A stretch of DNA of 64,000 nucleotides from Nematostella vectensis (GCF_932526225.1 NC_064037.1:9592203-9656202), one strand, 5' to 3'. Shown: positions 36,701 through 47,019, counted from the stretch's first letter. Translations and numbers: made by a program. The notes: generated by a model not told the origin, from the sequence alone.

Positions 36701-39700
36701 AATAAAACAAAAAATTAAAAAATAATTATTATGAAAAACAGATTCCAAAAACTTAACGTAACGTAATAATACAGTAAGCACCCTTCCCCCTTGTTATAAC
36801 ATTATAACATGTTTTTTTCTTTCCATATATTTGCAAAATTCTATAAAAAATAACATTAGGGTAATTTTCTCACCGACATATTTGTTTGCGCATTATTCTT
36901 TAATGTTTCTTACATAAAATAAACAATAATTAACACTATTATCACGGAACTGACGTTCGAAGAACATGGGGCCGCGCGCACGCCTTCCCAATGTGACGTC
37001 ACATCGATTATGTCATCAAATACCATTGCAGTGATTGTCGTTATCGATAAATTAGAACTCCTCGAGCTTGTTGGAGCTGAAGACTTCTGACCGTTCTTAA
37101 TTGCGATTGATAATGGATATCAGATAGGCGGCTGGTTTGAATTACCCTATGGATGATCCGGTATAGGGGTATATGGTAAGGCACGTAAGGGCGGTAGCCC
37201 TGAGATTCCTTATGTATTTTTTTTTTTTTGCCCTCGAATGTGCCATCTTCGTCGTTAATGGATTAATGGAAATTTTGCTGTACATGGGATATTACTTTTC
37301 TCATGTACGCTGGAAAAAAGTTATGCCGTCACGGTATAATCGTGATACTGTCACGGTACAATCGTGATACTGTCACGGTACACTAACGATACTGTCACAG
37401 TACAATCACGATACTGTCACAGTACAATCACGATACTGTCACAGTACAATCACGATACTGTCACAGTACAATCACGATACTGTCACGGTACGATCGTGAT
37501 ACTGTCACGGTACACTTACGATACTGTCACAGTACAATCACGATACTGTCACAGTACAATTACGATACTGTCACGGTACGATCGCGATACTGTCATTGTA
37601 CAATCGTTATACTGTCGCACGGTACGATCATGATACTGTCACGGTACAATCGTGATGCTGTCACGGTACAATCACGAAACTGTCACGGTACAGTCACGAT
37701 ACTGTCACTGTACAATCACGATAGTGTCGCGATAATCTCACGGCATGTTACTCATTTGATCTGTCACGATGCAGTACACACTTGCTTCTTATATTAATCC
37801 TCTGAATTGCAATGTTGTAGGCGGAGCCAGACAAACAAAAGGAAGATTCTCGCGACAAGGCGATCGAGTCGGTCCCCACGCCCAAGGTACAAGAAGGAGA
37901 GGAGAATTTTAACCCTTTGTCCCTTCCCTCCCTCAGGGGGACTTGTATTGTTTTGAGATTACATACGGTATTTTTTTTTTTTTATTGCTAAGTCAAACGG
38001 TTTCCCACACGATTAGTCCATATGTGGTCCTTCCATGAATTCAAGAACAGGGTCGTTTCTGTACGCGTGACGGTGGTAAGGGGGTTCCTTGATTTAACCC
38101 CAGGATGTGTTTATGTGTGTATTGTACTTGGATAGTATAATTATATACTTCAAAGGGAGGGATGGGCCTAAATTTATCGTCCACTGTCCTTTCTTGGGGT
38201 TGAAAAGTTTGCCTGTTTTTTAGGTAGAAGACGTGGGTATTTTGTTATCCCATCGGCCGTCAGGACCTTGTATGATTCCCCTCGTGATATTTATAGCTAA
38301 TTATCCCTTCCTACCCACCTCCTCCGGTCTTAACATGTTTTGAGGTGTCTTCTCTGATTCTGTATTCAGACCGTAAGCGTCCAGCTTAACCTTGACCTTC
38401 AAAAGTCGCGCATTTCCGCTGCCAAAGCCGCGCCAACCCGACGGAAGCCAACCGCTGACCACAGACGTAGTTGGCGCCTGAGTAATGATGACACGCTAGA
38501 CGAGAAGTTTGCTGAGTGGGAAAAAGAAAAGTAATTATACTATAAACAATAACAACAACAATAAACAATAACAACAACCACGAAGGCAAAACGTAGCAGC
38601 AACGGCAATAACCGCACCAACCGCGAATAGCAACAGCATTAACAGTAGGTAAACATATAATAAATATAATAAAAAAGGAGCAACAGCAACCGCTTTTACC
38701 ACAACAACAACAACAACAACCGCAACAACCACAAAAACAGCAGCAACCGCAATTACCACAACAGCAACAACAAAAAGAAAAACAGCAGCAACAATAATAA
38801 CAAAAAGCAACAATACCAGTCAGCAGCAGCAAACCTTATCTCCATGTGTAATCCAAACTTAAATCTTCTTTTAGTATCGAAGACGTTGAAGGCCGTCAAG
38901 ACTCACAAATTGAGCCTGAAGTGTCTCCGATGGCGTGCTCAGCGGTCGCGTCTCATGTGATGGAGGCGAGCACGCGGGAGTACCCTAAGCCGATGCTCGC
39001 AAGGCGCGGCAGTTCCGACGACGTTTTACCACGAACCCATCCAAAGGCCAAAAAGCCTGCATGGAAGAGTAAAACCTACGGGGGGATAGCGTTACCCGCC
39101 TTTGATGAGGCTGTTAAGAGTGGTGGCACCAAGAAACTTAGGAAAACCAGCACTGAAGCTATGGTAAGTTGGGGTATCACTTAGAGAATGACCGACACCA
39201 AGAAACTTAGGAAAACAGCACTGAAGCTATGGTAAGTTGGGGTATCACTTAGAGAATGATCTTAGGAAAACCAGCACTGAAGCTATGGTAAGTTGGGGTA
39301 TCACTTAGAGAATGATCTTGGGCCGAAGTGTATTACATGCTGACCTAGCCCACGGGCAGTGTCGGCGTAATTGGCTTTCTTAAAGTCCAGTTACTCTCCG
39401 TTAGATTGACATGTATCTTGATGTTTTGTTCAATTAAAATAAACAGGTATACGTTATAAATATCTTACCCCTTTTGTGAACCCGAAAGTCGAGTTTTGTC
39501 CCAAAATCTCAAAATTTACACATCGCGAAAATTTCACGGAAATCAGGTATTTGATTTCTTGTTGATATTTTCTTACAGCTAACTGCGGACGTCGTGAAGC
39601 AAGCGGCCCTAGACAAGCTCAACAGAGCAGCCAAGGAGGACAGACCGGAACGGGAACCGGAAAAACCCGCTTGGCTAGTGGAAGCCGAGACGCGCAGGAA

Positions 39701-42700
39701 ACTCCACGATCGACGCCGGCACGCGGGTCCCAAGGTAAAACCAGCTGAGGAACCAGAGCCGCAAGGCATCCCGGTCCAGCTACGACGCACGGGCGCAAAA
39801 CTGACCGAGGGGCAGGATGTGAGGAAGGAGGAGGAAGATGAGGAGGAGCCAGAAGAGATGGAGATCGCCGTCAAGCTCAGGCCGACAGGTAGGATGATGG
39901 CCAAGGAAGTCCAGCGTGAACCAGAAAAGGTCGAATTCTCGTTCAAGCTGAGACCAACTGGCATCCAGCTTGTAGATAAAGAAGATCAGGATGAAGATCG
40001 AGGTGAGGAGTCAGCAAATGCCGTTATCCCTGTCCGGTTGCGTCCGGTCGGACAGCGGGGCACGGCCAAACCTAGGCGGGATGAGCCGCAGGAGGAGCCT
40101 GAGATCGCGGTGAAGCTGCGCCTGGCGAGGGAGAGACTGGACGCCCTTGACGCCAAGGAGGAGGAGAAGCGGAGACAAGAGGAGCACGTGCATGTACCTA
40201 TCCGGATGGAGAGGAGGTATTGCCACGCATTAGTAATAACTGAATTCTTTACCGTTTGCTCATCCCATCCGAATGGAGAGGAGGTATTGCCACGCATTAG
40301 TAATAACTGAATTCTGTAACGTTTGCTCATCCTATCCGAATGGAGAGGAGGTATTGCCACGCATTAGTAATAACTGAATTCTGTAACGTTTGCTCATCCC
40401 ATCCGAATGGAGAGGAGGTATTGCCACGCATTAGTAATAACTGAATTCTGTAACGTTTGCTCATCCTATCCGAATGGAGAGGAGGTATTGCCACGCATTA
40501 GTAATAACTGAATTCTGTAACGTTTGCTCATCCTATCCGAATGGAGAGGAGGTATTGCCACGCATTAGTAATAACTGAATTCTGTAACGTTTGCTCATCC
40601 TATCCGAATGGAGAGGAGGTATTGCCACGCATTAGTAATAACTGAATTCTGTAACGTTTGCTCACCCTATTCGGATGGACACGCACTAATAATAACTGAA
40701 AGGGATTCTGTAACGTTTGCTCATCCTATCCGGATGGAGAGGAGGTATTGACAAGCACTAATAATAACTGAAAAGAATTCTGTAACGTTTGCTCATCCTA
40801 TCCGAATGGAGAGGAGGTATTGACACGCACTAATAATAACTGAAAGGAATTCTGTAACGTTAGCTCGACCCATCCGGATGGAGAGGACGTATTGCCACGC
40901 AATTATAATAACTGAAAAGAATCCTGTAACGTTAGCTCATCCCATCCGGATGGAGAGGAGGTATTGGCATGCATTAATAATAACTGAAAAGAATCCTGTA
41001 ACGTTTAGTCATCCCATCCGGATGGAGAGGACGTATTGCCACGCATTAGTAATATCTGAATCCTGTAACGTTTGCTCACGCTCTATGATCCAGCGCTTTC
41101 TCATTCGACCGTGCAAAACCGAGAAAGTCTAGAGACCTTTGGCAGCGCCTGGTCTCCGATAATGTCCGTATCTACACACGAGAGACAAGAAGTCAGTCGC
41201 AAGTGAACCGCGCAATTTGATTATGTCGTGCGATGTCTTTATTGTTTTGTTTTTGGTATTGTTGTTGTTTTTTACTCAGAATCTCATAAAGAATCCTTTA
41301 TCGAAAGGTACTCTACGGAGAAACCCAAAACTGAAGCAGCCTCCAATCTACCAGTTAAGCGTCCGTCAAGGGGCGAAATTCACGCCGTCACACTTAGCCA
41401 GAAATCCATGGAGAGCGCACACGTGGTGAGCCCAATGCCGACACGCACTACAGCCGAGAGCACCCCGCCCTTAACTCCCACCACTAGGACACCCGGCAAG
41501 GCAAGCTATAAGGTGACGCCCGTGCATGATAAGTTTAGCTACAGTGAACCAACATGGGGTGACGACTTGACTTACGGGGATAGATATGTAAAGAGTAATG
41601 GGCACGAACTTGCACCAAGCGACGGCATGATTAACGGGGATAGATATGTAGAGGATAGACGGAACTTTAGTCAGCACAAACCCGTGATAAACGGAGATCG
41701 GTATATAGTGGATAGACGCGACTTCAAACAGCACGAACGTGCACGAAGAGACGACTTGATAAACGGAGATCGGTACGATCGACCCGACTCTGGACCGCAA
41801 AACCTTGCACGCAGTAACTCGCTTACTAGAAAGACTAGTGAGGACACATATCCTACAAAACGAGCTGAACACACCTACGATCACCCTATACGAGCTGACT
41901 CTATCACTAGGAAACCTAGCGGGGATAAGTTTGTCCAAGAACGAAAAAAGGATACTTACGGCGTTATTATTCGTGCGAAACCAGTAAGTAGTTTGCAGAA
42001 CGGGGAGTTAATTGCACGAGACGTGACTAACGAATCGATTGCGCCTGTGCGTACTGAACAGGACGACGGCTGGGCGAGAAGGGATGAGCGCTACCCTGCG
42101 CAAGAAAGGAGGGCTCCCGCGCAGGACAGAAGGGAGCCTGCAGTAGACAAGAGGGGGCCTGCAATAGACAGGAGGGGACCCGCACAGGATAGGGGGGAGC
42201 CTGCGCAAGACAGAAGGCAGCCTGCGCATGACAGGAGGGAGGCCTATGGGAGGAGCAGGACAGAGGACTACGGTGCATCAAGGGAGAAGAGAGAGTCATA
42301 TGGTACGAGGGAGAGGAAAGATTCGCGAGGTTCATCAGGAGAGAGGAGAGAGTTGTACAGTAAGCCGCGCAGAGAGTCGCTCACAATTACCACCGCACGG
42401 CCTTACCAAACACCGACCAACGCTAAAGCCAAACCCTATCAGGCTTTATCACCATCCTATCAGACACAAACTAATGCCAAAGTTAAGCCCTTCCAGGCCT
42501 CTGGGCCATCCTATCAGGCCCCAAGTAACGTGGAATCGAAGCAATCTCAGCCAATACCTGCAATGACGTCCGTGTACTACACGCCACCCTCATCCCCGGA
42601 GTCACGCTCATCCTCATCGGGTACCAGGGCGTCGCAACACGTAGGGGAGAGGCAGGTCTCGCCAGTTAGGAGCTATGTCATGGACACCGCACCAAGCTGG

Positions 42701-45700
42701 GACAGTCAAGTAGATGGGGCGCCTAGAGATAGCAGGACACGAGTGACGTCACCATCACGCAAACCGGAAATGGAACCAGTCCGGGTAACCGCGCACATCG
42801 ATGGCTCGGAGCCAATCAGGATCGAGCAGGAGCCACCCTCTAGGCCAGCTCGGGTCGCCCTCGCTGAGGCAACCCCGCAAGGGCGTAGCACGCCAGACCA
42901 AAGGAAGACCCCCTCGCGGTCTGCTAAGATCAAGGCTCGGCACTTGAGTAGCGAGCGGTCGAAGACGGTGACGGTGACGGCGAGTGAGGTGCCGCAGGTA
43001 CAGTCGCAGAGACGCGCAAGCGCCGAATACCCGCAGTTCATGATAGGCCAGCGCACGCCCGAGTACCCCAAGATGAGGGTGGAGAAAGTGGGCAACGGGT
43101 GAGTACGGTAGTACCTATTGTACAGCAACGCTACTCTAACTAGTCGGCCTTTTATTAGAGTACACACGAACGTTCGATTTCTTAACCCACACACGCCTGC
43201 AAAAATCCAACTCGCGCTGTTTCTAGAATTAGTTTTTTTTTATATGGAACAAATAGATCCTTATTTTGTATGCGTTTATCCTCTGATAGACGCACAGTAG
43301 ACGTCAAGATCGGCGTCTCATTGATAAATGTTTGAATGACTGTAGTTACTGCTATAGGTAGTAGTAGGTTACCCTTTAATGGTAACTCCCGGTTACTCTG
43401 TATTCCATTGAGAATAGCGGTATGAAGGACTCTTTTGCTAACAGCACTGACGTGTCTTCCGATCTTACTTTGTCAATTAATGGTGTTGTTAATGTTGTCT
43501 TGTAGATATTTAAAGCACGCTGCGGTAAGCACCGTGGTAAAAGCCAAGCACATTCCCTCCTCCGAGCAGAAAATACTGGTCAGGACTCATCGACATGAAC
43601 CCGGTAAGTCCTTAAACTCTGATGGGTGAAACAAATGATCATGTAAAGACAAATTTGGTTATTATTAAAAGGTGCTTTTGTAATCTGGGCGCCCATAACA
43701 TGTTAAGACTTTTGCTTAAAATTAGTACGTACGTACGTCTTCATGTGGAACTAACGCATGTAACAGTCGAACGACGGTAAAAAGCTGTTGAAAAAAGCTT
43801 CGTCAATGTTATAAATGAATTGACTTTTCGTCGCCGTTGACGCTTGTTTGAAGCCAATTCATAAAATGTGTCTTGGCAACATGATCAAGCAAGACCTTAT
43901 TCAAGCAATCGACTCCTTCCATTGTCGCAGTAGTTCCATTGTCTTGCCTCAATCGTTGTATCTACATTATCGTACTTATTCAATTGTATGAAAACTATAC
44001 AGATAATCAGCAGCTATGGCGGGGGGACGCCGACGTACGCCAGGGTGAGCCCCAAAGGACCCAGGAGGTCGAGCCCCAATGGATGAAGGACCTGAGCGAG
44101 AAAAGGAGAAAAGGCCAAGGACGGAGATTCTCAGCGGAAATTTTGGTGAGGCTTAAGTTACGCTCGCATGAGCGTTTTCAATCGCCAGCGAATTTGGTCT
44201 CCAGTATCGGAAGAATCAGACGTCTAGATATCGGCGAATTCGCCGCCGCCAGACAGACCTGGCGATTTTTAGCTGGCGATTGATATTCGTTCGTACGAGC
44301 GTACAAAATCGCCTAGAGTGTCCTTGGCTTTAGGAATACGTTGTTATCCAGAAAGTGTTTTACAGGACCTAAATGAACTGACTTTACCTTAGAGGTACAA
44401 CTGTTTGTCCTTTTTTGTCTCATTCTCTGGATACCAATGGTTGGACGCGAGGCAAGAGAACTGGGGAATTTCAGGTGACGACATACCAACCACTGAAAAC
44501 CCGAAATACCCGCAAAACGATCATGGAAATAGGGTGCCTTCGTGTGTACAGTGTAGTGATGATAATGTAATCCACCTTTCTCTCCGTAGTCTGCAGATGA
44601 ACAGTGCCAACCGACACTCTCGCGGGATGACGAAGTGCAGAAAGAAGTGCCCGGTTTTCTGAAGGAGTTTGAGAAGAAGAGGCGAAACAAAGGACCAGGT
44701 ACTGTATTGCTCACGGGTTGAACAAGGAAAGATATCCAGGGCTCAAACATGCAAAGGAAACTAACGTCTTGGGGGGGAGGGGGGATTTGGTGATGAGGAA
44801 ATATATCCAGGACTTAACCATGCTAATTAAACTAAGGTGTCTTGGGAAAGGGGGGATGCGTTAGGTTGTGAGGGAGTGGAGGAGCGCGTTTGCTCGCGAG
44901 AGGTGGGGGGGGGGGGTGGCGCGTTTTATCGGTGCGCGGGAATGTAAGAGGTCTTTGAGCAAAGTTGCATACAAATACTTTGCTAGAGGTCTTTGGAAAC
45001 CGAGTGTTTGATAGAAACTGTTGCACAGACGTACACATTGAGCTTGAAGTATGTAAATTTTCTGGCTGTTTCTGACCGACTTAGTGAAACTCATGTGTTC
45101 TCCCTAGCTCCCGAAGTGACGCAAGTTATCGATCGGCCGATCTATCTACGAATAGAATTGCCGGGTAAAGGCACTTATCGTGCAATATATCCAACGCGAC
45201 ATCCTACTATCCGACATTATCCCAATCGCGTCATCGTAACACTCGTGCATTATACCAATCGTGTCATCGTACTACCCGTGCATTATACCAATCGCGTCAT
45301 CGTACTACCCGTGCATTATACCAATCGCGTCATCGTAACACCCGTGCATTATACCTATCTCGTCATCGTACTACCCGTGCGTTATACCAATCGCGTCATC
45401 GTACTACCCGTGCATTATACCAATCGCGTCATCGTACTACCCGTGCATTATACCAATCGCGTCATCGTAACACCCGTGCATTATACCTATCTCGTCATCG
45501 TACTACCCGTGCGTTATACCAATCGCGTCATCGTACTACCCGTGCATTATACCAATCGCGTCATCGTACTACCCGTGAATTATACCTATTTCGTCATCGT
45601 ACTACCCGTGCATTATACCAATCGTGTCATCGTACTACCCGTGCATTATACCTATCTCGTCATCGTACTATCCGTGCATTATACCAATCGCGTCATCGTA

Positions 45701-46213
45701 CTACCCGTGCATTATACCAATCGCGTCATCGTACTACCCGTGCATTATACCAATCGTGTCATCGTACTACCCGTGCATTATACCTATCTCGTCATCGTAC
45801 TACCCGTGCATTATACCAATCGCGTATCGCACTACCCGTGCATTATACCAATCGCGTCATCGTACTACCCGTGCATTATACCAATCGCGTCATCGTACTA
45901 CCCGTGCATTATACCAATCGCGTCATCGTACTACCCGTGCATTATACCAATCGCGTCACCGTACAACCCATGCATTATACCAATCGCGCCATCTTTCCGT
46001 ATAGTATACAAGCCCCTTATACACAAACCGCCTGTTAAACAAAACTACTCTATCCATATCTTTTTTTTATGTCCAGTCATAATATCTATCTTTGTTTGAT
46101 TACAAAACTTTTTTTGTTTACATATTTTGTAGCTAACGTGTTCCCGATTCCCGATTTCAGGCCAATCCCCAGGTTACCGACGTCCAGGTTCAAGCAACCA
46201 GAGTTACGTCTAG
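21769..46213 (+). CDS. Large disordered scaffold-like protein, 17 exons, 1480 aa
   Basis: Not recognised. Exons: 21769-21885, 23441-23548, 27688-27744, 30508-30562, 33761-34254, 34722-34808, 36112-36162, 37821-37886, 38370-38530, 38875-39163, 39579-40216, 41094-41191, 41280-43098, 43506-43603, 44003-44145, 44590-44698, 46161-46213. All phases agree, totalling 4443 nt with TAG. The first in-frame ATG has good context (gaaaATGG). Exons 2-3 encode a charged helix/coiled coil (LLDRLKDEREKEF, ARLNRLELLKEARKRAGE). Exon 5 has two RES-GSG-ESRDSID units. Exon 11 has five LR-x-TG-type repeats (about residues 559-677). Exon 13 has four GDRY units, a PAxDRR heptad-like run and YQ-TNAK-KP repeats. Motifs PAWLVEAETRR, PQWMKDLSEKRR and PGFLKEFEKKRR recur. 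The C-terminus QSYV fits a class I PDZ ligand. A cortical or cytoskeletal adaptor is plausible but inferred; the W motifs faintly recall CRACD-type proteins. Confidence 0.8.
23050..23132 (-). mobile_element. Possible hAT-type MITE fragment
   Basis: Read on the minus strand the segment begins CCAGTGGCAGATCCAGGAG (about 23111-23131). It resembles the widespread CAGTGGCGGATCCAGG end of non-autonomous hAT elements, followed by a purine-rich stretch. Only one end is visible. It lies in intron 1 of the scaffold gene. Confidence 0.35.
23555..25918 (+). repeat. 32-bp minisatellite, about 74 copies, with higher-order duplication
   Basis: The unit gaggggttaatacgctatca plus tgagctgaagta recurs every 32 bp in intron 2, starting a few bases after the exon ending at 23548. 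A variant block (aggagggatgggttaataat, gatgaggggggaggggttag) occurs near 23765-23850 and again near 24904-24990, offset 1139 bp, showing duplication of a multi-unit segment. Two or three degenerate units reappear near 26655-26735. Confidence 0.97.
25919..26456 (+). repeat. GT-rich minisatellite (tgtcacttatagttgttgg)
   Basis: Units of roughly 20-30 bp built from tgtcacttatagttgttggt and gggtgggtgtcac directly abut the 32-bp array. Spacing is irregular, with GTTGTT expansions. It is also in intron 2 of the scaffold gene. Confidence 0.9.
26462..26654. mobile_element. MITE-like inverted-repeat element, copy 2
   Basis: The left end agctgtcaacctcg (from about 26465) and the right end gagttgacagccatgtata (to about 26651) are inverted copies. 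The right half contains tctcctgcctaatgcgg, the reverse complement of the block in the element at about 2345-2735. This copy is shorter (about 190 bp) and inverted relative to the other. It separates the minisatellite at 25919-26456 from degenerate units near 26655. Confidence 0.6.
26740..27687. other. Unique part of scaffold-gene intron 2
   Basis: About 0.95 kb of ordinary AT-rich intron sequence between the arrays and exon 3 (27688). I see no gene, repeat or RNA here. Confidence 0.6.
27790..30062 (+). repeat. 22-bp minisatellite, about 103 copies, stop-free in three frames
   Basis: The unit cctatgccaccctcagcctc plus tt recurs every 22 bp in intron 3. Because 22 is not divisible by 3, each frame cycles through the same 22-residue peptide every 66 bp, so ORFs of up to 304 codons appear in all three + frames. 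It sits between exon 3 (ends 27744) and exon 4 (starts 30508), so it is intronic. Unit variants (ccctc/ccatc/cccctta, tat/ttt/cat) are intermixed. Confidence 0.97.
30612..33637 (+). repeat. 32-bp minisatellite, about 94 copies
   Basis: The unit ccaggggtggacataattag plus tagctaccctag recurs every 32 bp over 3.0 kb, filling nearly all of intron 4 (30563-33760). The array starts about 50 bp after the exon end. Each unit carries agctac and TAG/TAA in frame. This is the largest array in the window. Confidence 0.97.
34345..34712 (+). repeat. 31-32-bp minisatellite, about 11 copies
   Basis: Units of cccatgatgcagcgcaaggc plus gataaccctttt fill intron 5 (34255-34721) up to the 3' splice site; the T-rich end of the unit adjoins the acceptor at 34720. 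On the minus strand the units give short stop-free ORFs of no significance. Confidence 0.93.
34809..36111. other. Scaffold-gene intron 6, no feature seen
   Basis: AT-rich unique sequence of 1.3 kb with no convincing ORF, repeat array or RNA gene. Confidence 0.6.
36163..37820. other. Scaffold-gene intron 7
   Basis: The first 1.1 kb is AT-rich without recognisable features. The 22-bp array at 37326-37738 precedes exon 8. Confidence 0.6.
37326..37738 (+). repeat. 22-bp minisatellite, about 19 copies
   Basis: The unit actgtcacggtacaatcgtg plus at recurs every 22 bp. Half-palindromic pieces (gtgatactgtcac, acggtac) alternate between cacggtacgatcgtg and cacagtacaatcacg forms. It lies about 85 bp before exon 8 of the scaffold gene. 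Confidence 0.95.
38535..38840 (+). repeat. CAA/ACAACA-rich imperfect microsatellite
   Basis: A (CAA)n-type low-complexity stretch fills most of intron 9 (38531-38874), starting right after the splice donor. The minus strand reads as Cys/Val-rich ORFs, which are artefacts of the repeat. Confidence 0.85.
39129..39316 (+). repeat. Triplicated exon end with splice donor (scaffold exon 10)
   Basis: The last about 30 bases of exon 10 (cttaggaaaaccagcactga, agctatg) and the following gtaagttggggtatcactta are present three times, with donors at 39164, 39232 and 39288. Copies are nearly identical apart from a 1-base deletion in copy 2. Use of donor 2 or 3 would add WGIT and then an in-frame TAG, so only the first donor keeps the 1480-residue product. 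Confidence 0.92.
40197..41070 (+). repeat. 67-bp array, about 13 copies, seeded on the exon 11 donor
   Basis: Exon 11 ends ATGGAGAGGAG|gtattg at 40216/40217. That junction and about 45 bp of intron are repeated every 67 bp (ccgaatggagaggaggtatt, gccacgcattagtaataact). Later units acquire gaaaggaattc-type insertions. About a dozen identical candidate donors therefore precede exon 12 at 41094. Confidence 0.93.
45195..45998 (+). repeat. 33-bp minisatellite, about 24 copies, open in one frame
   Basis: The unit cattataccaatcgcgtcat plus cgtactacccgtg recurs every 33 bp. As 33 is a multiple of 3, the array stays open and yields a 368-codon ORF reading HYTNRVIVLPV repeatedly. It lies in intron 16 (44699-46160), between exons that join in phase without it. 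A short deletion near 45825 shifts the frame. Confidence 0.95.
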
Positions 46214-46568
46214 TATAGTCACGTGACCGTGACGTGACCGTGACGTGACCGTGCCACTTGACTGTGTAATAGATGTTCCCTCAGGATAGTAATGTTGTTA
46301 GTAGATATTGTATTTTTCTAAAAAAAAAAAAAAGTCATTATATGTCTCGGTAGAAATGCTGGTTAGTTTAGTCCCGTATTTAGCTGTAAAATGAAACAAG
46401 AAATTATGATACGAATTACTTCAAATTGACTTCTGATATTTTTCTTTAATTGGTATTTCTCATCGGCTAAGGTGAATAAGTAGGTCTGTATTTCAAAGCA
46501 CTATATATTTTGACACCACGAAGAATGTCTGACTTAAACTCGTAAGAGTTGATAAGATTTACAATAAA
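46214..46568 (+). promoter_or_regulatory. 3' UTR of scaffold gene with ACGTGACCGTG repeats and poly(A) signal
   Basis: Immediately after the TAG, an 11-bp unit (tgacgtgaccg) is repeated three times (about 46219-46254), and an A-run follows at 46320-46333. The first AATAAA is at 46563-46568, a plausible polyadenylation signal. UTR extent is inferred. Confidence 0.5.
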
Positions 46569-46861
46569 TTTAAGAAAAAGTCGTATGTCTCATTTTTGCA
46601 AATTTTTTGTAGTTGTTGGTTTAGAAACAGTTCACCGTTATTGCCCAGTGTGTACAAAACATTTTTTTCAGCTCAGAAAATCTGCTCAGTTAATCTGCGA
46701 CTCTGATATTTAAGGAGCCCCCCCACTGAAGTAGTCTAGCGGGGATGATGACTTGGACCTTAATGCCTGGTTCTCACTAGGCTGATAGCACAAGAGCAAA
46801 CACACGCGCAAGCTCAACACAAGTGAGAACCGGTCAAGAACAAGAAAATCAAATTATGTGG

Positions 46862-47019
46862 CCTGCAATGGCGTAAACCCGGTGTTTTTAAACACAGCCT
46901 CGAAAGATTCGTAGCCGCCATCTTGGATTTAGATTTTTTTTCATTTTACTTAAAATCCAAGATGGCGGCCACAAATCGCACGAGGCTGCTTTTCGCTATA
47001 AAAACACCAGCATTGCAGA
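46862..47019. mobile_element. Foldback element with AAGATGGCGGC in both arms
   Basis: The left arm (about 46862-46933: ctgcaatg, ggtgttttta, agcctcg, gccgccatcttggattt) is mirrored by the right arm (about 46949-47018: aaatccaagatggcggc, cgaggctg, aaaaacacc, cattgcag). The loop is about 15-20 bp of T-rich DNA. The AAGATGGCGGC core matches the vertebrate YY1 consensus, here in two opposed copies. This may simply be the structure of a MITE. Confidence 0.75.

Noticed and set aside
38386-38832. 148-codon minus-strand Cys-rich ORF
   Set aside because: It is the complement of a CAA-rich microsatellite plus the antisense of coding exon 9.
39509-40360. Minus-strand ORFs of 124-151 codons opposite exon 11
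   Set aside because: Antisense of a GC-rich, stop-poor coding exon; the + strand reading fits splice phases on both sides.
41228-41279. Extending scaffold exon 13 upstream to 41228
   Set aside because: A strong polypyrimidine tract and acceptor at 41279 mark the exon start, and only exon 12 (41094-41191) supplies the right phase.
45195-46099. Repeat protein HYTNRVIVLPV
   Set aside because: Open only because the 33-bp unit is a multiple of three; it lies in intron 16. Kept as a low-interest finding, not as a gene.
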